From AWTP1-13 sp963775835 (GTDB lineage Bacteria; Pseudomonadota; Alphaproteobacteria; Rhizobiales; Hyphomicrobiaceae): DNA of 64,000 nucleotides. Under the pieces are notes generated by a model that was not told the DNA's origin, did no database searches, and saw only the letters and a program-made list of their open reading frames with translations. This document shows, one piece after another, positions 37,377 through 49,793 of the stretch; position 1 is the stretch's first letter, and the number at the start of each line of letters is the position of its first letter. Both the position numbers and the translations under genes were made by a program. Location: positions 1-64,000 of the forward strand of contig CAVZKV010000024.1 in NCBI GenBank assembly GCA_963775835.1, read 5' to 3'.

Positions 37377-38432
37377 TCAGCGGCCGAGCTCGGCGATTGG
37401 CGCCCACAGCACCTGCTCGATGCGCGCGGCGCCGGTCGCAAGCATCACCAGGCGATCCAAGCCCAATGCGGCGCCGGCGGCCGGCGGCATCTGCTCGAGG
37501 GCGGCGATGAAGTCTTGATCGATCGGATAGCGTTCGCCGTAGCGCCGCTGCTTTTCATGCATTTCGGCCTCGAGGCGCCGGCGCTGCTCGGCGGCGTCCG
37601 TCAGCTCGCCGAAGGCATTGGCCAATTCCACGCCGCAGGCGTAAAGCTCGAACCGATCCGCGACGCGCGGGTCGCCGGCGTTGGGCCGGGCCAGCGCCGC
37701 AAGCTGGGCCGGGTATTGATCGAGGAGGGTGGCGCGATCGTTGCCAAGACGGGGTTCGACCTTGGCGAGCAGGATGCGGCTGAACGTGTCCTCCCACGTA
37801 TCATCCTCGGCCACGCGCACGCCGGCGGCGGTGGCCGCCGCGGCGAGTGCGGCCGCATCCGGGCTTGCACCAGCGAGCGTCGCTAGCAGGTCGATGCCCG
37901 CGTGCCGGCGAAAGGCCTCAGCCAAGCTGAGGCGATCGGGGCAAGCAAAGGGATCGGCGCTGCGCGCCCCGTGATTGAAACGGCTCGCCCCGGCCGCCTC
38001 CGCGGCGAGGCGCAAGAGCGCGGTGCAATCGCCCATCAGCTCTTCGTAGGGTGTGTGCGCACGATACCACTCGAGCATCGTGAAGGTGGGATGGTGCAGC
38101 GCGCCCCGCTCGCGATTGCGGAATACGGGCGCGAAGGTGAAGATGCGCTCCTCGCCGGCCGCCAGCAGCTTCTTGCAGGCGAACTCGGGCGAGGTGTGGA
38201 GATAAAGCGGGTGCTGGGTGCCGTCCGGATCGATAAGCGTGGTGCTGAAGGCGTGCAGATGGGCCTCATTGCCCGGCGAGGTCTGCAGAATGCTCGTGTC
38301 GACTTCGACAAAGCCCTGCGCCTCGAACCAGCGGCGGATCGCTGTTACGATCCGCCCTCGCGCCAGCAGGAATCCGCGCCGATCGGCATGGTTCTGTGGG
38401 TTCCACCAGGGACTTGGCTGCGGGGGCGGCAG
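37377..38432 (-). CDS. epmA: EpmA (GenX/PoxA), EF-P beta-lysyltransferase, probable CTG start
   Basis: 351 residues. A class II lysyl-tRNA synthetase core without anticodon domain: WWNP near the start, EVDTSILQTSPGNEAHLHAFSTTL, LYLHTSPEFACKKLLAAGEERIFTFAPVFRNRERGALHHPTFTMLEWYRAH (motif 2), then GVELANAFGELTD and the motif 3 region GAALGLDRLVML. The open frame has no ATG, GTG or TTG before Met119 (38078); between the upstream stop and the first conserved residues the only credible initiator is CTG at 38432, seven bases after AAGGAG. EpmA ligates beta-lysine to EF-P Lys33. Divergent from efp. Confidence 0.88.
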   Translation of the reverse strand: MPPPQPSPWWNPQNHADRRGFLLARGRIVTAIRRWFEAQGFVEVDTSILQTSPGNEAHLHAFSTTLIDPDGTQHPLYLHTSPEFACKKLLAAGEERIFTFAPVFRNRERGALHHPTFTMLEWYRAHTPYEELMGDCTALLRLAAEAAGASRFNHGARSADPFACPDRLSLAEAFRRHAGIDLLATLAGASPDAAALAAAATAAGVRVAEDDTWEDTFSRILLAKVEPRLGNDRATLLDQYPAQLAALARPNAGDPRVADRFELYACGVELANAFGELTDAAEQRRRLEAEMHEKQRRYGERYPIDQDFIAALEQMPPAAGAALGLDRLVMLATGAARIEQVLWAPIAELGR

Positions 38433-38557
38433 GCGTTTGCTCCTTGGCGTGGTTCGAAAAGGTCGCTAGAAAGCGCCAGCTTTATGAACTCATGGCGAGC
38501 CTGCCGTCGCTCCAGGCGCCCGCGGCCAAGCCTGCAAATCGGGAGAGATCGCCGGTG

Positions 38558-39124
38558 GTGAAGGTTATCGCAAGCTCGGTGCGCAAAGGCAATGTGCTGG
38601 AGGTGGGCGGCAGGCTGTGCGTCGTCATGAAGGCCGAGAATATCCACCCGGGCAAGGGTACGCCGGTGACGCACCTCGATATGCGACGCATTTCCGATGG
38701 CGTGAAGATCACGGAGCGCTATCGCACCACCGACCAGGTCGAGCGCGCCTACCTCGAGGACAAGACTTACAACTATCTTTACGAAGACGACACCGGCTAC
38801 ACCTTCATGGATCCGGACACCTACGATCAGATCGCCGTTCCCAAGGACCTGCTGGGTGATCAGTCCGCCTATCTGCAGGAAAGCATGCCCGTGACCTTGA
38901 GCCTGCACGAGGGCGTGCCGGTGGCCGTCGAACTGCCCCCGCGCGTGACCTTTGAAATCGTCGAGGCCGACCCCGTCGTCAAAGGTCAGACGGCCTCGTC
39001 ATCCTACAAACCGGCCGTGCTCGCAAATGGCCAGCGCGTGATGGTGCCGCCGCATATCCAGGCGGGCACGCGGGTCGTCATCTCCACCGATGACGGGTCC
39101 TACGTCGAGCGCGCGAAAGATTAA
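38558..39124 (+). CDS. efp: Elongation factor P
   Basis: 188 residues, the standard EF-P length, from the second of two adjacent GTG codons (38555 and 38558) after GGGAGAG. Domain I carries the modification loop NIHPGKGTP with Lys33, the residue beta-lysylated by EpmA. Domains II and III follow (KITERYRTTDQVERAYLEDK, SYKPAVLANGQRVMVPPHIQAGTRVVISTDDGSYVERAKD). EF-P relieves ribosome stalling at polyproline. The neighbouring epmA and epmB predict the lysylated type. Confidence 0.96.
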   Translation: MKVIASSVRKGNVLEVGGRLCVVMKAENIHPGKGTPVTHLDMRRISDGVKITERYRTTDQVERAYLEDKTYNYLYEDDTGYTFMDPDTYDQIAVPKDLLGDQSAYLQESMPVTLSLHEGVPVAVELPPRVTFEIVEADPVVKGQTASSSYKPAVLANGQRVMVPPHIQAGTRVVISTDDGSYVERAKD

Positions 39125-39361
39125 ACGAGCGCCCGAAGATCCGCGCTCGCCTGGTCTGGTCGGCAGCAACCCCGCCGGCCCATTTGTGCACAAGGCGTCG
39201 CACCCCGAGGCCAACTGCTTGAGGCGCCCGCTGCCGGCTGCAGCCCGGCAGGGGCTGGCGGGCGCGGCCGCTGCGATGCCGCAGTGGACCGGGCAAGCTA
39301 TGCCTGGGGGATCGCCCTCAACGCTTACCTGGGTTAACAAGTCCAGACGACGAGCACGGTC

Positions 39362-39778
39362 ATGATCGATCTCAGCGCCATCCGACCTGGTCAGACGGGC
39401 ACGGCGGATCTCATCGTCGGACCTGAGCATACCGCTCCCCGCGTCGGTTCCGGCCGGATCGCGGTGCTCGCCACGCCGGTGATGATCAACGTCATCGAGG
39501 CGGCGGCCTTGGCCGCCGTCGAGCACCTGCTCCCGAGCGGTTACCAGAGCCTCGGCATTCACCTTAACGTGCGCCACTTCGCGGCAACGCCGGTCGGCCT
39601 GCGCGTCACGGCCACCGCCGAGGTGCTCAGCGTGGAGGCGCGCACCATCCAGTTCCGCGTCGAGGCGCGCGACGAGCGCGAGCTGATCGGCGACGGCCAA
39701 CATGAGCGCGTGGTCGTCAATGTGGCGCGCTTCGATGAGCGCGTGCAGCGCAAAGCGCTCGCCGCGCGCCAGGGCTAG
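39362..39778 (+). CDS. Hotdog-fold thioesterase, FlK-like
   Basis: 138 residues from ATG 39362. The pattern VGSGRIAVLATPVMINVIEAAALAAVEHLLPSGYQSLGIHLNVRHFAATPVGLRVTATAEV is that of the fluoroacetyl-CoA thioesterase-like group; Thr, Glu and His in TPVMINVIEAA and NVRHFAATP match its catalytic positions. In most hosts these are general acyl-CoA thioesterases. The 3' end overlaps the convergent GST gene by four bases. In the 237 bases upstream two perfect 7-bp hairpins occur (39126-39149, 39231-39251). Confidence 0.85.
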   Translation: MIDLSAIRPGQTGTADLIVGPEHTAPRVGSGRIAVLATPVMINVIEAAALAAVEHLLPSGYQSLGIHLNVRHFAATPVGLRVTATAEVLSVEARTIQFRVEARDERELIGDGQHERVVVNVARFDERVQRKALAARQG

Positions 39779-40410
39779 CTCCCCGCCTCCTGAACCTTTT
39801 GCAACTCGGCATCTTTCTCGGTTGCCCGCCGCAAGGCGGGGCGCTCGGCGAGGGTGGCCAGATAGGGTTTGAATTCGGCGCGATCCGGGAGAAGCTTGAA
39901 CATGGTTCCCCAGCGCAAGCCGGAGCCGATAATGACGTCGGCGGCCGTAAACTTATGGCCCAAGAGGTAAGGCGAGGCCGCGGCGGCCGCCTTGGCCAGC
40001 ACGTCCACAACCGTATCGAAGTCGCCGAACCCCAGTGCGGAGCGCGCAGGCGGCTCTTTGCGCGGGAAAGCACGCTCAGTAATGGCGGGCTCGACACAGC
40101 TCGGTCCAAAGAACAGCCATTTCAGGTAGGTTCCACGCCTTGGATCGCCGACGGGAATGTTGAGTCCCGCTTGCGGAAACTCATCGGCAAGGTATGTGCA
40201 GATGGCGGCGGCCTCCGTGATCACCGTGTCCCCGTGCTTGAGGGCGGGCACCTTGCCCATGGGATTGACGGCGAGATAGGCCGGCTGGCGGTTCTCCCCC
40301 TTCTTGAAGCTGAGCATCTGCAACTCGTAAGGCTGGCCCAGCTCTTCGAGCATCCAATGCACGATCGAGGAGCGGGAGGGTGCGGCGTGATAGAGGACGA
40401 GCTTTGGCAT
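39775..40410 (-). CDS. Glutathione S-transferase family protein
   Basis: 211 residues. N-terminal thioredoxin-like domain (LVLYHAAPSRSSIVHWMLEELGQPYELQML, NPMGKVPALKHGDTVITEAAAICTYLAD) and a helical C-terminal domain (GHKFTAADVIIGSGLRWG). Ser in PSRSS is the likely thiol-activating residue. Typical of the many soluble GST paralogues of proteobacteria; substrate unknown. Confidence 0.92.
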   Translation of the reverse strand: MPKLVLYHAAPSRSSIVHWMLEELGQPYELQMLSFKKGENRQPAYLAVNPMGKVPALKHGDTVITEAAAICTYLADEFPQAGLNIPVGDPRRGTYLKWLFFGPSCVEPAITERAFPRKEPPARSALGFGDFDTVVDVLAKAAAAASPYLLGHKFTAADVIIGSGLRWGTMFKLLPDRAEFKPYLATLAERPALRRATEKDAELQKVQEAGS

Positions 40411-40721
40411 TTGCGGTCTCCGATGGCATTTGCGGGCTATGATGCCCTGGGGGGCCTTTGCACCTATCTAAGGACGGATTGCGGCCAGGAAAGGTGCGGG
40501 CTCGTGCGCGGCTTTTCCCCTAGCCGGCGCGGCAAATGGGCAGCCCCGCCATGCACCGGTGCGCTTGGCCGCGAGGCGCAGAGCTGCTAGAGACAGCAGC
40601 CCTCACTGGCACTTGGAAGCGCGGCCGCTTGTGAGCATATTTGGCCCAAGCGACAGCCGCCTCGACGCGACCGATTTTAAAGGAGCGGCGTCGAGAAGGA
40701 CGGCGATGTAGAAGGACTGCG
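40411..40721. other. Intergenic, 311 bases
   Basis: Between the GST start and the DUF6481 gene. I see no RNA gene or credible frame. AAAGGAG at about 40,679 is too far from the DUF6481 start to be its ribosome site. Confidence 0.5.
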
Positions 40722-41090
40722 ATGAGAGAATACAAGGATCAGAAACGTCTGGAGCGGCTCGAGCGGGCTGCCAAAGCCAAACAGCAAATCCTCGAGAAGT
40801 TCCGGTCGCGACCGGCGGCGGATGACCCGGCCGTCTTGGCGCGGGCCGCCGAACGCAAGGCGATTGCGGAAGCTCGCGAAGCCCGCGAGAAGGAACGCGA
40901 CGAGCGCAAGCGCAAGGAAGCCGAGGAGCGGGCGCAGCGGGAGGCCATCGAGAAGGCCGAGCGGGACGCGCGCGAGCGTCGCGAGGCCGTTGAAAAAGTC
41001 ATTCGCGACGCGGCCGAGGCAGCCGAGCGCAAGGCCGATCGCGACCGCCGCTATGCCGCACGCAAGGCCCGGCAGACGGCCCGGCGTTAG
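40722..41090 (+). CDS. DUF6481 family helical protein
   Basis: 122 residues from ATG 40722. Almost entirely Arg, Lys, Glu and Ala in long-helix pattern (REYKDQKRLERLERAAKAKQQILEKFRSRPAADDPAV, then repeated AERKA and ERKRKEAEERAQRE segments). The N-terminal signature KDQKRLERLERAAKAKQ...LEKFRS matches the DUF6481 family of alphaproteobacteria. Likely a single extended helix or coiled coil; nucleic-acid binding is possible from charge but unproven. Confidence 0.75.
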   Translation: MREYKDQKRLERLERAAKAKQQILEKFRSRPAADDPAVLARAAERKAIAEAREAREKERDERKRKEAEERAQREAIEKAERDARERREAVEKVIRDAAEAAERKADRDRRYAARKARQTARR

Positions 41091-41294
41091 CCCCGAGCCC
41101 GAGCGGGGTTCAGTGGACGGCGGACGCGGGGCTCGAGGGGACCCGAGCTTTGTACGTGCCTCCTGCGCGGCTTCAAGGCTTCGAGGCACGCTTTCGACCG
41201 GGTTGCCGCGGCAATTCCCCTTGCGCGCGAGGCACTGGCAAGGCGCGTAAAAACCTAGCGAGCCGCCGCGGAAGCCTTAGGTCTATGGTGCGCC

Positions 41295-41618
41295 TTAGGT
41301 CGACGGCGGCAAAAACAGGCAAATGAGGCGCGGGGTGCCACCGGTCGAAGGCCGTATGCAGGCGTGCATCTGATTGTCTTTGGATTCACGACGCGGGAAG
41401 TTTGCGGGCACAATCACGCTACCGTGCTTGGTGGTGATCCGCATGCTACCTGGGAGCGGTGCGCTTCCCATGATGCCAGCGCTCTGCAGGGATATGATCT
41501 CGACCTTCTCGACGGGCGCGCAATCCATGCCGGAGCAGCATTCGATGGGATACCAATCATGGGCCGACGCCGCCGTTGCCGCCAACAGCAGACCTACCAA
41601 TATCCATGCTCTTGCCAT
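41295..41618 (-). CDS. Small secreted Cys-rich protein
   Basis: 107 residues from ATG 41618, with signal peptide (ARAWILVGLLLAATAASAHDW). The mature N-terminus reads HDWYPIECCSGMDCAPVEKVE, with three close Cys, and another Cys occurs in MHACIRP. I recall similar His-Asp-Trp-Tyr/CC proteins in alphaproteobacteria but no assigned function. Metal or heme binding would be a guess. Confidence 0.7.
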   Translation of the reverse strand: MARAWILVGLLLAATAASAHDWYPIECCSGMDCAPVEKVEIISLQSAGIMGSAPLPGSMRITTKHGSVIVPANFPRRESKDNQMHACIRPSTGGTPRLICLFLPPST

Positions 41619-42033
41619 AGCGTGCCTCGCTCGTTTCGCGCCTACCTCCTCCTCGAGTGATTCCCGCCCTAGTCTTGCCGACGCGCGCCCCGCCGTTGTG
41701 CTCCTACGCTCCACTGCGAAGAGCTCATTGCATCAAACCCCGTTGCTAACGGACCCGTGACAAATGCACTGACTGACAACGAACCAATTGCGAATGGCGT
41801 TAATGCAAGTGCCGTGCCCCGCGCCGACGTTCTTCTTTTAAGACGCTTTAATGACAGGGATTGTGACGCGATTCGGCCGGGCCGTCCCTGAACGACTGTG
41901 CCTTTGAGGCCGCAGAGGATCGATCGTGATGCCATCGGCAAACTCATGATGTGGTCCCGTCTGAGCGCAATAATGCCTCGCCCTGCATGCAAATTGGGCA
42001 GCGGAGCCTGACCCCCGCTGTAGAGATGAGCAC
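41619..42033. other. Intergenic, about 415 bases
   Basis: Between the secreted Cys-rich protein and the YeeE/TsuA-type gene. The frames here are shadows or start in non-conserved sequence. No RNA gene or repeat seen. Confidence 0.5.
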
Positions 42034-43128
42034 TTAAGTCGCATCCAGCAAGGTTCGTTCCAACAGGCGCAATCCCCAAAAACCCCCAACAACGATGGCG
42101 GCAAACGTCAGGAGGGAGCCAAAAGCCAACGTCGAAACACCGGTTATGGCCTGTCCGACGGTACAGCCCAGCGACAGCACGCCGCCGACGCCCATCAGGG
42201 CGGCGCCGAGCAGATTGCGGATCATGTCGCCGGTATCGGAGAAGCCGATCAGGCGAAATCGGCCCATGGCCACGGCCGCGGCGCCGGCGCCGACGAGGGC
42301 GCCAAACACACTGCTGACACCAAAGCTCGGGACCGGCTCGGCCGTAAAGCGCTGAAGCCATTCCAGCGCATCGCCCGTCGGGCGAATATAGGTCAGCGAC
42401 ACCGGTTGCATCGGTCGAGCCGCGAACTCATCGACGGCAAGGCCGGTCAGCGCCCAGCCTGCAACAACGCAGCCCCCCACGGCCAATCCCGACAAGATGT
42501 GTACCGGTGAGGCGCGAAATTTCTTGTCCGCGGCGCAATAGAGGGCCACGCCTCCCGCCAGGACGAGCGTCGCCAAGAGGTTCGCCACGCCGATCGGCGC
42601 CCGCAGAATTGCACTCAAGAGATGATCGAGGCCTTGGCTTTCGAGGCCGAGGGAAACGGCCGTGGCCGCCTCCATGCGCGCCCGCACCGGCCCGAGCAAG
42701 CCCCCGATTGCCATATAGGCGGTGAGGCCGAGCACCACCAGCGTGATCAGCGAGCGCAGATCGCCCGCGCCGGCCCGCGCCAAATTGCGGCTCGGGCAGC
42801 CCCCGGCAAAGACCATACCGATGCCGAAGACGACGCCGCCCACGACGTTGCCAACCCAATTGAGTGTGGGGGCCAAATACATCGACTTGTCGAGGGCAAC
42901 GACGCCGCCACGCGCAAGCAGTTGTGCGCCCAAGAGCGCCGTGGCGGCCGCCAGCAGCCAGGCGCGAAAACGGCGATAGTCGCCGAAGTTGTAAATGTCC
43001 GAGAGCGAACCCATGGCACAGTAGTTGGTCCTGAAGACGACGGCGCCAAATAGGCCGCCGATGAGAAGGCCGCCGAGTGCCAATGAGAGCGGCGCGTTGC
43101 CCGTCAACGCCTCGCGAATAGCTGCCAT
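42034..43128 (-). CDS. YeeE/YedE family transporter (thiosulfate uptake TsuA-like)
   Basis: 364 residues, about ten membrane helices in two similar halves. Conserved Cys37 (FRTNYCAMGSL), Cys111 (GGCPSRNLARAG) and Cys322 (SLGCTVGQAITG) correspond to the three cysteines that pass thiosulfate through TsuA/YeeE. So it likely imports thiosulfate or a related sulfur species. No TsuB/TusA-like partner gene is adjacent. Divergent from dnaE with about 250 bases between. Confidence 0.87.
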   Translation of the reverse strand: MAAIREALTGNAPLSLALGGLLIGGLFGAVVFRTNYCAMGSLSDIYNFGDYRRFRAWLLAAATALLGAQLLARGGVVALDKSMYLAPTLNWVGNVVGGVVFGIGMVFAGGCPSRNLARAGAGDLRSLITLVVLGLTAYMAIGGLLGPVRARMEAATAVSLGLESQGLDHLLSAILRAPIGVANLLATLVLAGGVALYCAADKKFRASPVHILSGLAVGGCVVAGWALTGLAVDEFAARPMQPVSLTYIRPTGDALEWLQRFTAEPVPSFGVSSVFGALVGAGAAAVAMGRFRLIGFSDTGDMIRNLLGAALMGVGGVLSLGCTVGQAITGVSTLAFGSLLTFAAIVVGGFWGLRLLERTLLDAT

Positions 43129-43377
43129 GGGGCTCCTTGGATCTCCTGTTGTGCGAACCGGCCTTGGGTGCGAGTTCGTTGCTGGCGTGCTCGCGGCGCA
43201 ATGCGCCGCCGGGGGCGCGCGAACATCGCCGCAACCTCAATCCCATGGACCCAATCCATTCAATCCACAAGCAGCGCTTGGGGTGGGACAAACGCGCCAT
43301 TCTTGGATTGCAAGTTGGCTGGAAAGATTGTGCATTCCGGGCCATGACCGCGGCGATTCGCGAGCGATGAGGAAGAA

Positions 43378-46885
<3,508 letters not shown>

Positions 46886-46900
46886 CGACGCCTACCTCGC

Positions 46901-47488
46901 TCAGCCGCCGGCTTGCCAGGCGCTCAGCCATTCCGTCGGATGGATGAGCATGATGACGTTGAGGGTTAGATTGTCGCGAATGAGGACCAGGAGGGCTATC
47001 TCGACGCCGATCAGCAGCGCCACCGTGAGCCAGGCCGGCAAGCGCGCCGCAACCAAGAAGCCCAGGATCATGGCGGTGATGTCGGCCATCGAATTGACGA
47101 TGCTGTCGCCGAAGTAGTCCCTGGAAATGGTGACGGTGCGGTAGCGGTTGATGATGAAGGGAGTGTTCTCAAAAACCTCCCAGCCCACTTCGATCGAGGT
47201 GGCGATCACCAGGCGGGCGGCAACGGATAGGCGTCCCTGCGCCAGGAGGCCCGTCAGCCAATAAAGGATGATGCCGTGCAGGACGTGGCTGTAGGTGTAC
47301 CAATCGGTGAGGTGTTGGGAGGTTTCAGAATCGGTGCGGCTGGCATGCCAGAGTTTGACATAGCCACACTTGCAAATGAGGACGTGGCCCATCCAAGCCA
47401 GAATCGCCGCGCTCAGCAGCATGATCGCGGCACAGAGCGCGAGCGCGGCTGGGAGCGAAAGCCTTGGGATGGTCAGTGATTTCGACAT
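46901..47488 (-). CDS. DUF2585 (UPF0314) membrane protein
   Basis: 195 residues with about five hydrophobic helices. The segment GHVLICKCGYVKLWHASRTDSETSQHLTDWYTYSHVLHGIILYW and the following ARLVIATSIEVGWEVFENTPFIINRYRTVTISRDYFGDSIVNSMAD are the signature of this family, restricted largely to alphaproteobacteria. Function unknown; conserved His, Asp and Glu within the membrane suggest an enzyme or metal site. Convergent with dnaE, 15 bases between stops. Confidence 0.9.
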   Translation of the reverse strand: MSKSLTIPRLSLPAALALCAAIMLLSAAILAWMGHVLICKCGYVKLWHASRTDSETSQHLTDWYTYSHVLHGIILYWLTGLLAQGRLSVAARLVIATSIEVGWEVFENTPFIINRYRTVTISRDYFGDSIVNSMADITAMILGFLVAARLPAWLTVALLIGVEIALLVLIRDNLTLNVIMLIHPTEWLSAWQAGG

Positions 47489-47662
47489 GACGTAACCTGC
47501 ATGCGACCAGCGTAAGCGGAACCGTAGCCGGGGTTTGCGGCATTTTTAATTGGTGCCGCAGCGATAACGAGGCCACAGTTGTCGAGCGACGCTGGCGGGC
47601 CTCGTTTCGCCGAAGTCCGCGCGAGAAATGGCCTACAGCGAGCAGTGGGACGGGACGCGGCC

Positions 47663-48832
47663 ATGTGGCACGTGATGGTTTTGACGATGCTGGTGAGCCT
47701 CGGTGCCATGTCCGGGCCGGCCGCCGCTTTGTGCAGCAAGGAGGATTTCGGCAAGGCCGTCGATCAGGCCGGTGCCGCCTTGCGCAAGCTCAATGCCGAC
47801 AACGCGCCGCGCCTGCGGGCGAAGATGCGCGAGCTCAAGGACCGCAAGGCCTGGTCGGACGCGGATTTCGAGGAAAAAGCCTTGGCGGCCGTGCAAGACG
47901 AGCGGATCGAGGCCTACAACGCCCAGGCCAACGATCTGCTGGCCAAGCTCGATGCCTTAGGCAGTATCGATCCCGCCAACGAAGCCGATTGCAACAAGCT
48001 CCAGGAGCTGGGGGCGGCCGGCTTGGAACTGCAGGCCACCATCAAGGCCAAGGCCGCCTACACGCTGTCAAAGCTCGACCAAATGTTGGCGCCGACGCCG
48101 CCCCCGCCCAGCCCTGAGCCCAAGCCAAAGGCAGCCGAGGCACCCAAGCCGCGCCCCGAGGCGGCAAAGCCCCCACCGGCGCCCCCACCGCCCGTGGCGG
48201 CAAGGCCGCCGGGCCCCGGCAAACAGCCTGAGAGCAGCGCCTGGTCGGCGCAGACCAAGAGCGATGGTTCGCGCGACGTGGCTATTCTTGCGCCGCCGCC
48301 GCAGGTCACCCTCTCGCCCCTGCCGCCCGCCAATCTTGGGCCCGATGAAGAAGGCTACTCTATCGATGAGATCATGGCGGCGAGCGCCGGCTTTTTTGGC
48401 AAGGTGTCGGCCAACCTCGGCGCCGTCATCGAATATCTGTTTCAGAACAGCGGCCGACCGACGGGCTACGTGTTGGGGACCGAGGGGGGCGGTGCGTTGC
48501 TCGCCGGTGTGCGCTACGGCTCGGGAACGCTCTATCTGCGTGCGGGCGGCAGCCAACCGATCTACTGGCACGGACCATCGCTCGGCACCGACGTCGGCGC
48601 CGAGGGTTCCAAGACGATCTTTCTCATTTATCGGCTGGGATCGCCGGAACAGATGTACGCCAGCTTCACCGGCATCGACGGTTCGGCCTATCTGGTGGGC
48701 GGCGTGGGCGCAACGCTTGTCACCAACGGCAGCGTCATCATGGCACCGATCCGCTCCGGCATGGGCCTGAGGCTTGGGGCCAACATCGGCTATATCCGCT
48801 TCACGCCGAAGGCGACCTGGAATCCGTTCTGA
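47663..48832 (+). CDS. EipA-like (DUF1134) envelope protein with extra N-terminal helical domain
   Basis: 389 residues from ATG 47663; signal peptide about 1-22 with one Cys at the predicted mature start. Residues 23-140 form a charged helical domain, a Pro/Ala/Lys linker follows (about 150-200), and the C-terminal half (GYSIDEIMAASAGFFGKVSANLGAVIEYLFQNSGRPTGYVLGTEGGGALLAGVRYGSGTLY...) is DUF1134. Brucella EipA, a periplasmic barrel of this family, supports envelope integrity and virulence. Typical family members are about 200 residues, so the added helical domain and wall-spanning linker are noteworthy. Divergent from the DUF2585 gene. Confidence 0.85.
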   Translation: MWHVMVLTMLVSLGAMSGPAAALCSKEDFGKAVDQAGAALRKLNADNAPRLRAKMRELKDRKAWSDADFEEKALAAVQDERIEAYNAQANDLLAKLDALGSIDPANEADCNKLQELGAAGLELQATIKAKAAYTLSKLDQMLAPTPPPPSPEPKPKAAEAPKPRPEAAKPPPAPPPPVAARPPGPGKQPESSAWSAQTKSDGSRDVAILAPPPQVTLSPLPPANLGPDEEGYSIDEIMAASAGFFGKVSANLGAVIEYLFQNSGRPTGYVLGTEGGGALLAGVRYGSGTLYLRAGGSQPIYWHGPSLGTDVGAEGSKTIFLIYRLGSPEQMYASFTGIDGSAYLVGGVGATLVTNGSVIMAPIRSGMGLRLGANIGYIRFTPKATWNPF

Positions 48833-48846
48833 TCCCGACTGCCTCT

Positions 48847-49188
48847 TCAATAGGTGCAGGGTCGTGAGGTGACGTTGCAGCTGATGTTGCCGCGTGAGCC
48901 CGTGCAGCTGCCCGACTTGGACACCGAGTTTTGCCATTTCGCCCAGCGCCGCCCGTACTCCCAGGCCGTGAAGTCGGTCCAGGCGCGGATGGCGGCGGCC
49001 TGCGCTTGCGCCTTGGTCGGGCCGGTGCCTTGTCCATCATGGAAATGGTCGGCCATGCAGGTCTTGCCTGCAATCTTTACCCAGTCGTGAATGCCGGCCA
49101 GACCCATGCCGTCCTGGGCCGCCGCGCTGATGGGCGTGAGCCCCCCCGCCAGCACGCCCGCGGCAATTGCTGCAGTAACTCCTTTCAT
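48847..49188 (-). CDS. Small secreted protein of unknown function
   Basis: 113 residues from ATG 49188, with signal peptide ending near ISAAAQ. Mature part contains CMADHFHDGQGTGPTKAQAQAAAIRAWTDFTAWEYGRRWAKW and four Cys in the C-terminal third (SCTGSRGNISCNVTSRPCTY), so disulphides are likely. The Ala-rich helix with WxxF/W spacing followed by paired Cys recurs in small exported alphaproteobacterial proteins. Function not known. Confidence 0.75.
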   Translation of the reverse strand: MKGVTAAIAAGVLAGGLTPISAAAQDGMGLAGIHDWVKIAGKTCMADHFHDGQGTGPTKAQAQAAAIRAWTDFTAWEYGRRWAKWQNSVSKSGSCTGSRGNISCNVTSRPCTY

Positions 49189-49381
49189 GGCTCCCGCCCC
49201 TTTTATCATCGTGCGTTTCGGCTAAGCCCTTAACGAACGTTGAGCGATTCCGCTTCGGCCGAAGGTAAGCCGGCGCAACTTTGCGCCGGCGGCGCTGCAT
49301 TTGCGTCACACGTGAGCGGGGGCTGGCGGCGAAAAGCTTCCGCTTTCAGTCAGGAATTAAGGGGTGGCGGCGGTCGCGGCG

Positions 49382-49729
49382 CTACTTGGCGGCGACCACG
49401 GCGATCTCGACCAACATGCGCGGGTCGGCGAGGGCCGCCTCGATGCAGGCGCGACCCGGCAGATTCTCGCCGCCGGTCCAGGCGTTCCACGCCTCGTTCA
49501 TGGCATCCCGGTTGCGGATATCGGTGACCCAGATGGTGGCCGACACAAGCTTGGACTTGTCCGTGCCACCGAGTTTCAGGAGCCGATCGATCTCCTTCAA
49601 GATCTGCTGGGTCTGGCCTTTGGCGTCCTGCTTGACGTCGTCGGCGACGATACCGGCCGTGAACACAAAGCCATTGGCTTCGACCACCTTGGAATAGATC
49701 TTGGACGGCTCGTGGCGCTTGATGGTCAT
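49382..49729 (-). CDS. RidA/YjgF family protein
   Basis: 115 residues. The family features are the FVFTAGIVADD strand, QTQQILKEIDRLL helix, VSATIWVTDI, and the C-terminal R(A)CIEAALADPRMLVEIAVVA with the conserved Arg and Glu that bind the imine or carboxylate. RidA proteins deaminate reactive enamine/imine intermediates such as 2-aminoacrylate. The conserved position before the Glu reads DPRMLVEI, close to the RidA consensus. Confidence 0.92.
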   Translation of the reverse strand: MTIKRHEPSKIYSKVVEANGFVFTAGIVADDVKQDAKGQTQQILKEIDRLLKLGGTDKSKLVSATIWVTDIRNRDAMNEAWNAWTGGENLPGRACIEAALADPRMLVEIAVVAAK

Positions 49730-49793
49730 GGCGTTCTCCGTGCTGGCTTGTTAGGCGGCCAGTCTTAGCACGCGCTCCGTCGCGTGCGCCAAC

